Assembly: GCA_045538555.1 (NCBI GenBank)
Contig: JAZSRP010000019.1
Location: forward strand, 1 to 37,285
Source of the DNA: Coliplasma sp045538555
Lineage (GTDB): Bacteria > Bacillota > Clostridia > Oscillospirales > CAG-382
DNA: 37,285 bases
Direction of reading: 5' to 3'
The notes beneath the pieces were generated by a model. That model saw only the letters and a program-made list of their open reading frames with translations. It was not told where the DNA came from and made no database searches. Each line of letters begins with the position of its first letter. The stretch's first letter is position 1. A program made the translations under genes and the position numbers. Positions 37,233 to 37,285 of the stretch are shown here, piece after piece.

Positions 37233-37285
37233 TGGCGCAGAGGGAGGGATTCGAACCCTCGTGTGGTGTTATCCACAAACTGATT
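37233..37285 (-). tRNA. tRNA-Ser, 3' part, cut by the window end
   Basis: On the minus strand the sequence ends in CCA (37235-37233), preceded by discriminator G, acceptor strand CCTCTGC and the T arm GAGGG-TTCGAAT-CCCTC. Before it lies a long variable arm with stem TGTGG/CCACA, which marks a class II tRNA (Ser, Leu or bacterial Tyr). G at the discriminator position favours serine over leucine. The visible start AATCAGT would be the end of the anticodon loop and the 3' strand of the anticodon stem; the anticodon itself is outside the window. CCA is encoded in the gene. Confidence 0.85.

Overview
The window looks like chromosome of an anaerobic, Gram-positive-type member of the class Clostridia; I would not name a family or genus. 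The reasons are an HrcA/CIRCE-controlled hrcA-grpE-dnaK-dnaJ operon, a PerR-type regulator next to rubrerythrin, a ferredoxin-dependent 2-oxoacid oxidoreductase, the MEP isoprenoid pathway, LCP, MltG, Lgt and SLH envelope proteins, strong AGGAGG-type ribosome sites with frequent TTG/GTG starts, and sigma-A promoters with 17-bp spacers. By eye base composition is moderate, with AT-rich intergenic DNA. No integrase, transposase gene or CRISPR array is present.

Left part (1-10150): a YgiQ-type radical SAM protein; a divergent perR-rubrerythrin oxidative-stress pair with a Fur/PerR-like box; a PAP2-type membrane phosphatase facing an SGNH hydrolase; a membrane-anchored XRE regulator; an LCP cell-wall ligase; a lipoprotein with cadherin-like and SLH domains; mnmA; and a small CD3324-family HTH gene. 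The last gene has an unusually structured leader: a good promoter, a 10-codon ORF and two mutually exclusive helices of 9 and 13 bp.

Centre (10156-28877): twenty consecutive minus-strand genes with gaps of at most about 40 bp or overlaps, read from tmk down to a Zn/Cd P-type ATPase. The order is tmk, GNAT, DJ-1, CPBP protease, mltG, U32 tRNA-hydroxylation-type protein, a P-loop ATPase, a four-subunit VOR/KOR-type oxidoreductase, ispD, ispF, nagA, nagB, the ymfF/ymfH M16 pair, lgt, folD and the P-type ATPase. The only clear promoter is upstream of tmk, so much of it may be one polycistron or a chain of operons with hidden internal promoters.

Right part (28970-36120): a small XRE regulator divergent from a TM2-domain protein, sharing a promoter region with two spaced operator-like palindromes; the heat-shock operon with a variant CIRCE and a strong hairpin between dnaK and dnaJ; then a YhbD-type MerR-like regulator translationally coupled to a bactofilin-type protein, with two 17-bp palindromes in its promoter.

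Right edge (36120-37285): a lone lipoprotein of unknown function, more AT-rich than its neighbours, flanked by two degenerate arrays of about 20-bp periodic repeats that may be remnants of mobile-element ends, next to a truncated tRNA-Ser whose 3' end faces this segment. The regulatory layouts at 9601-9841, 29277-29330 and 34868-34917 are the least explained parts of the window.
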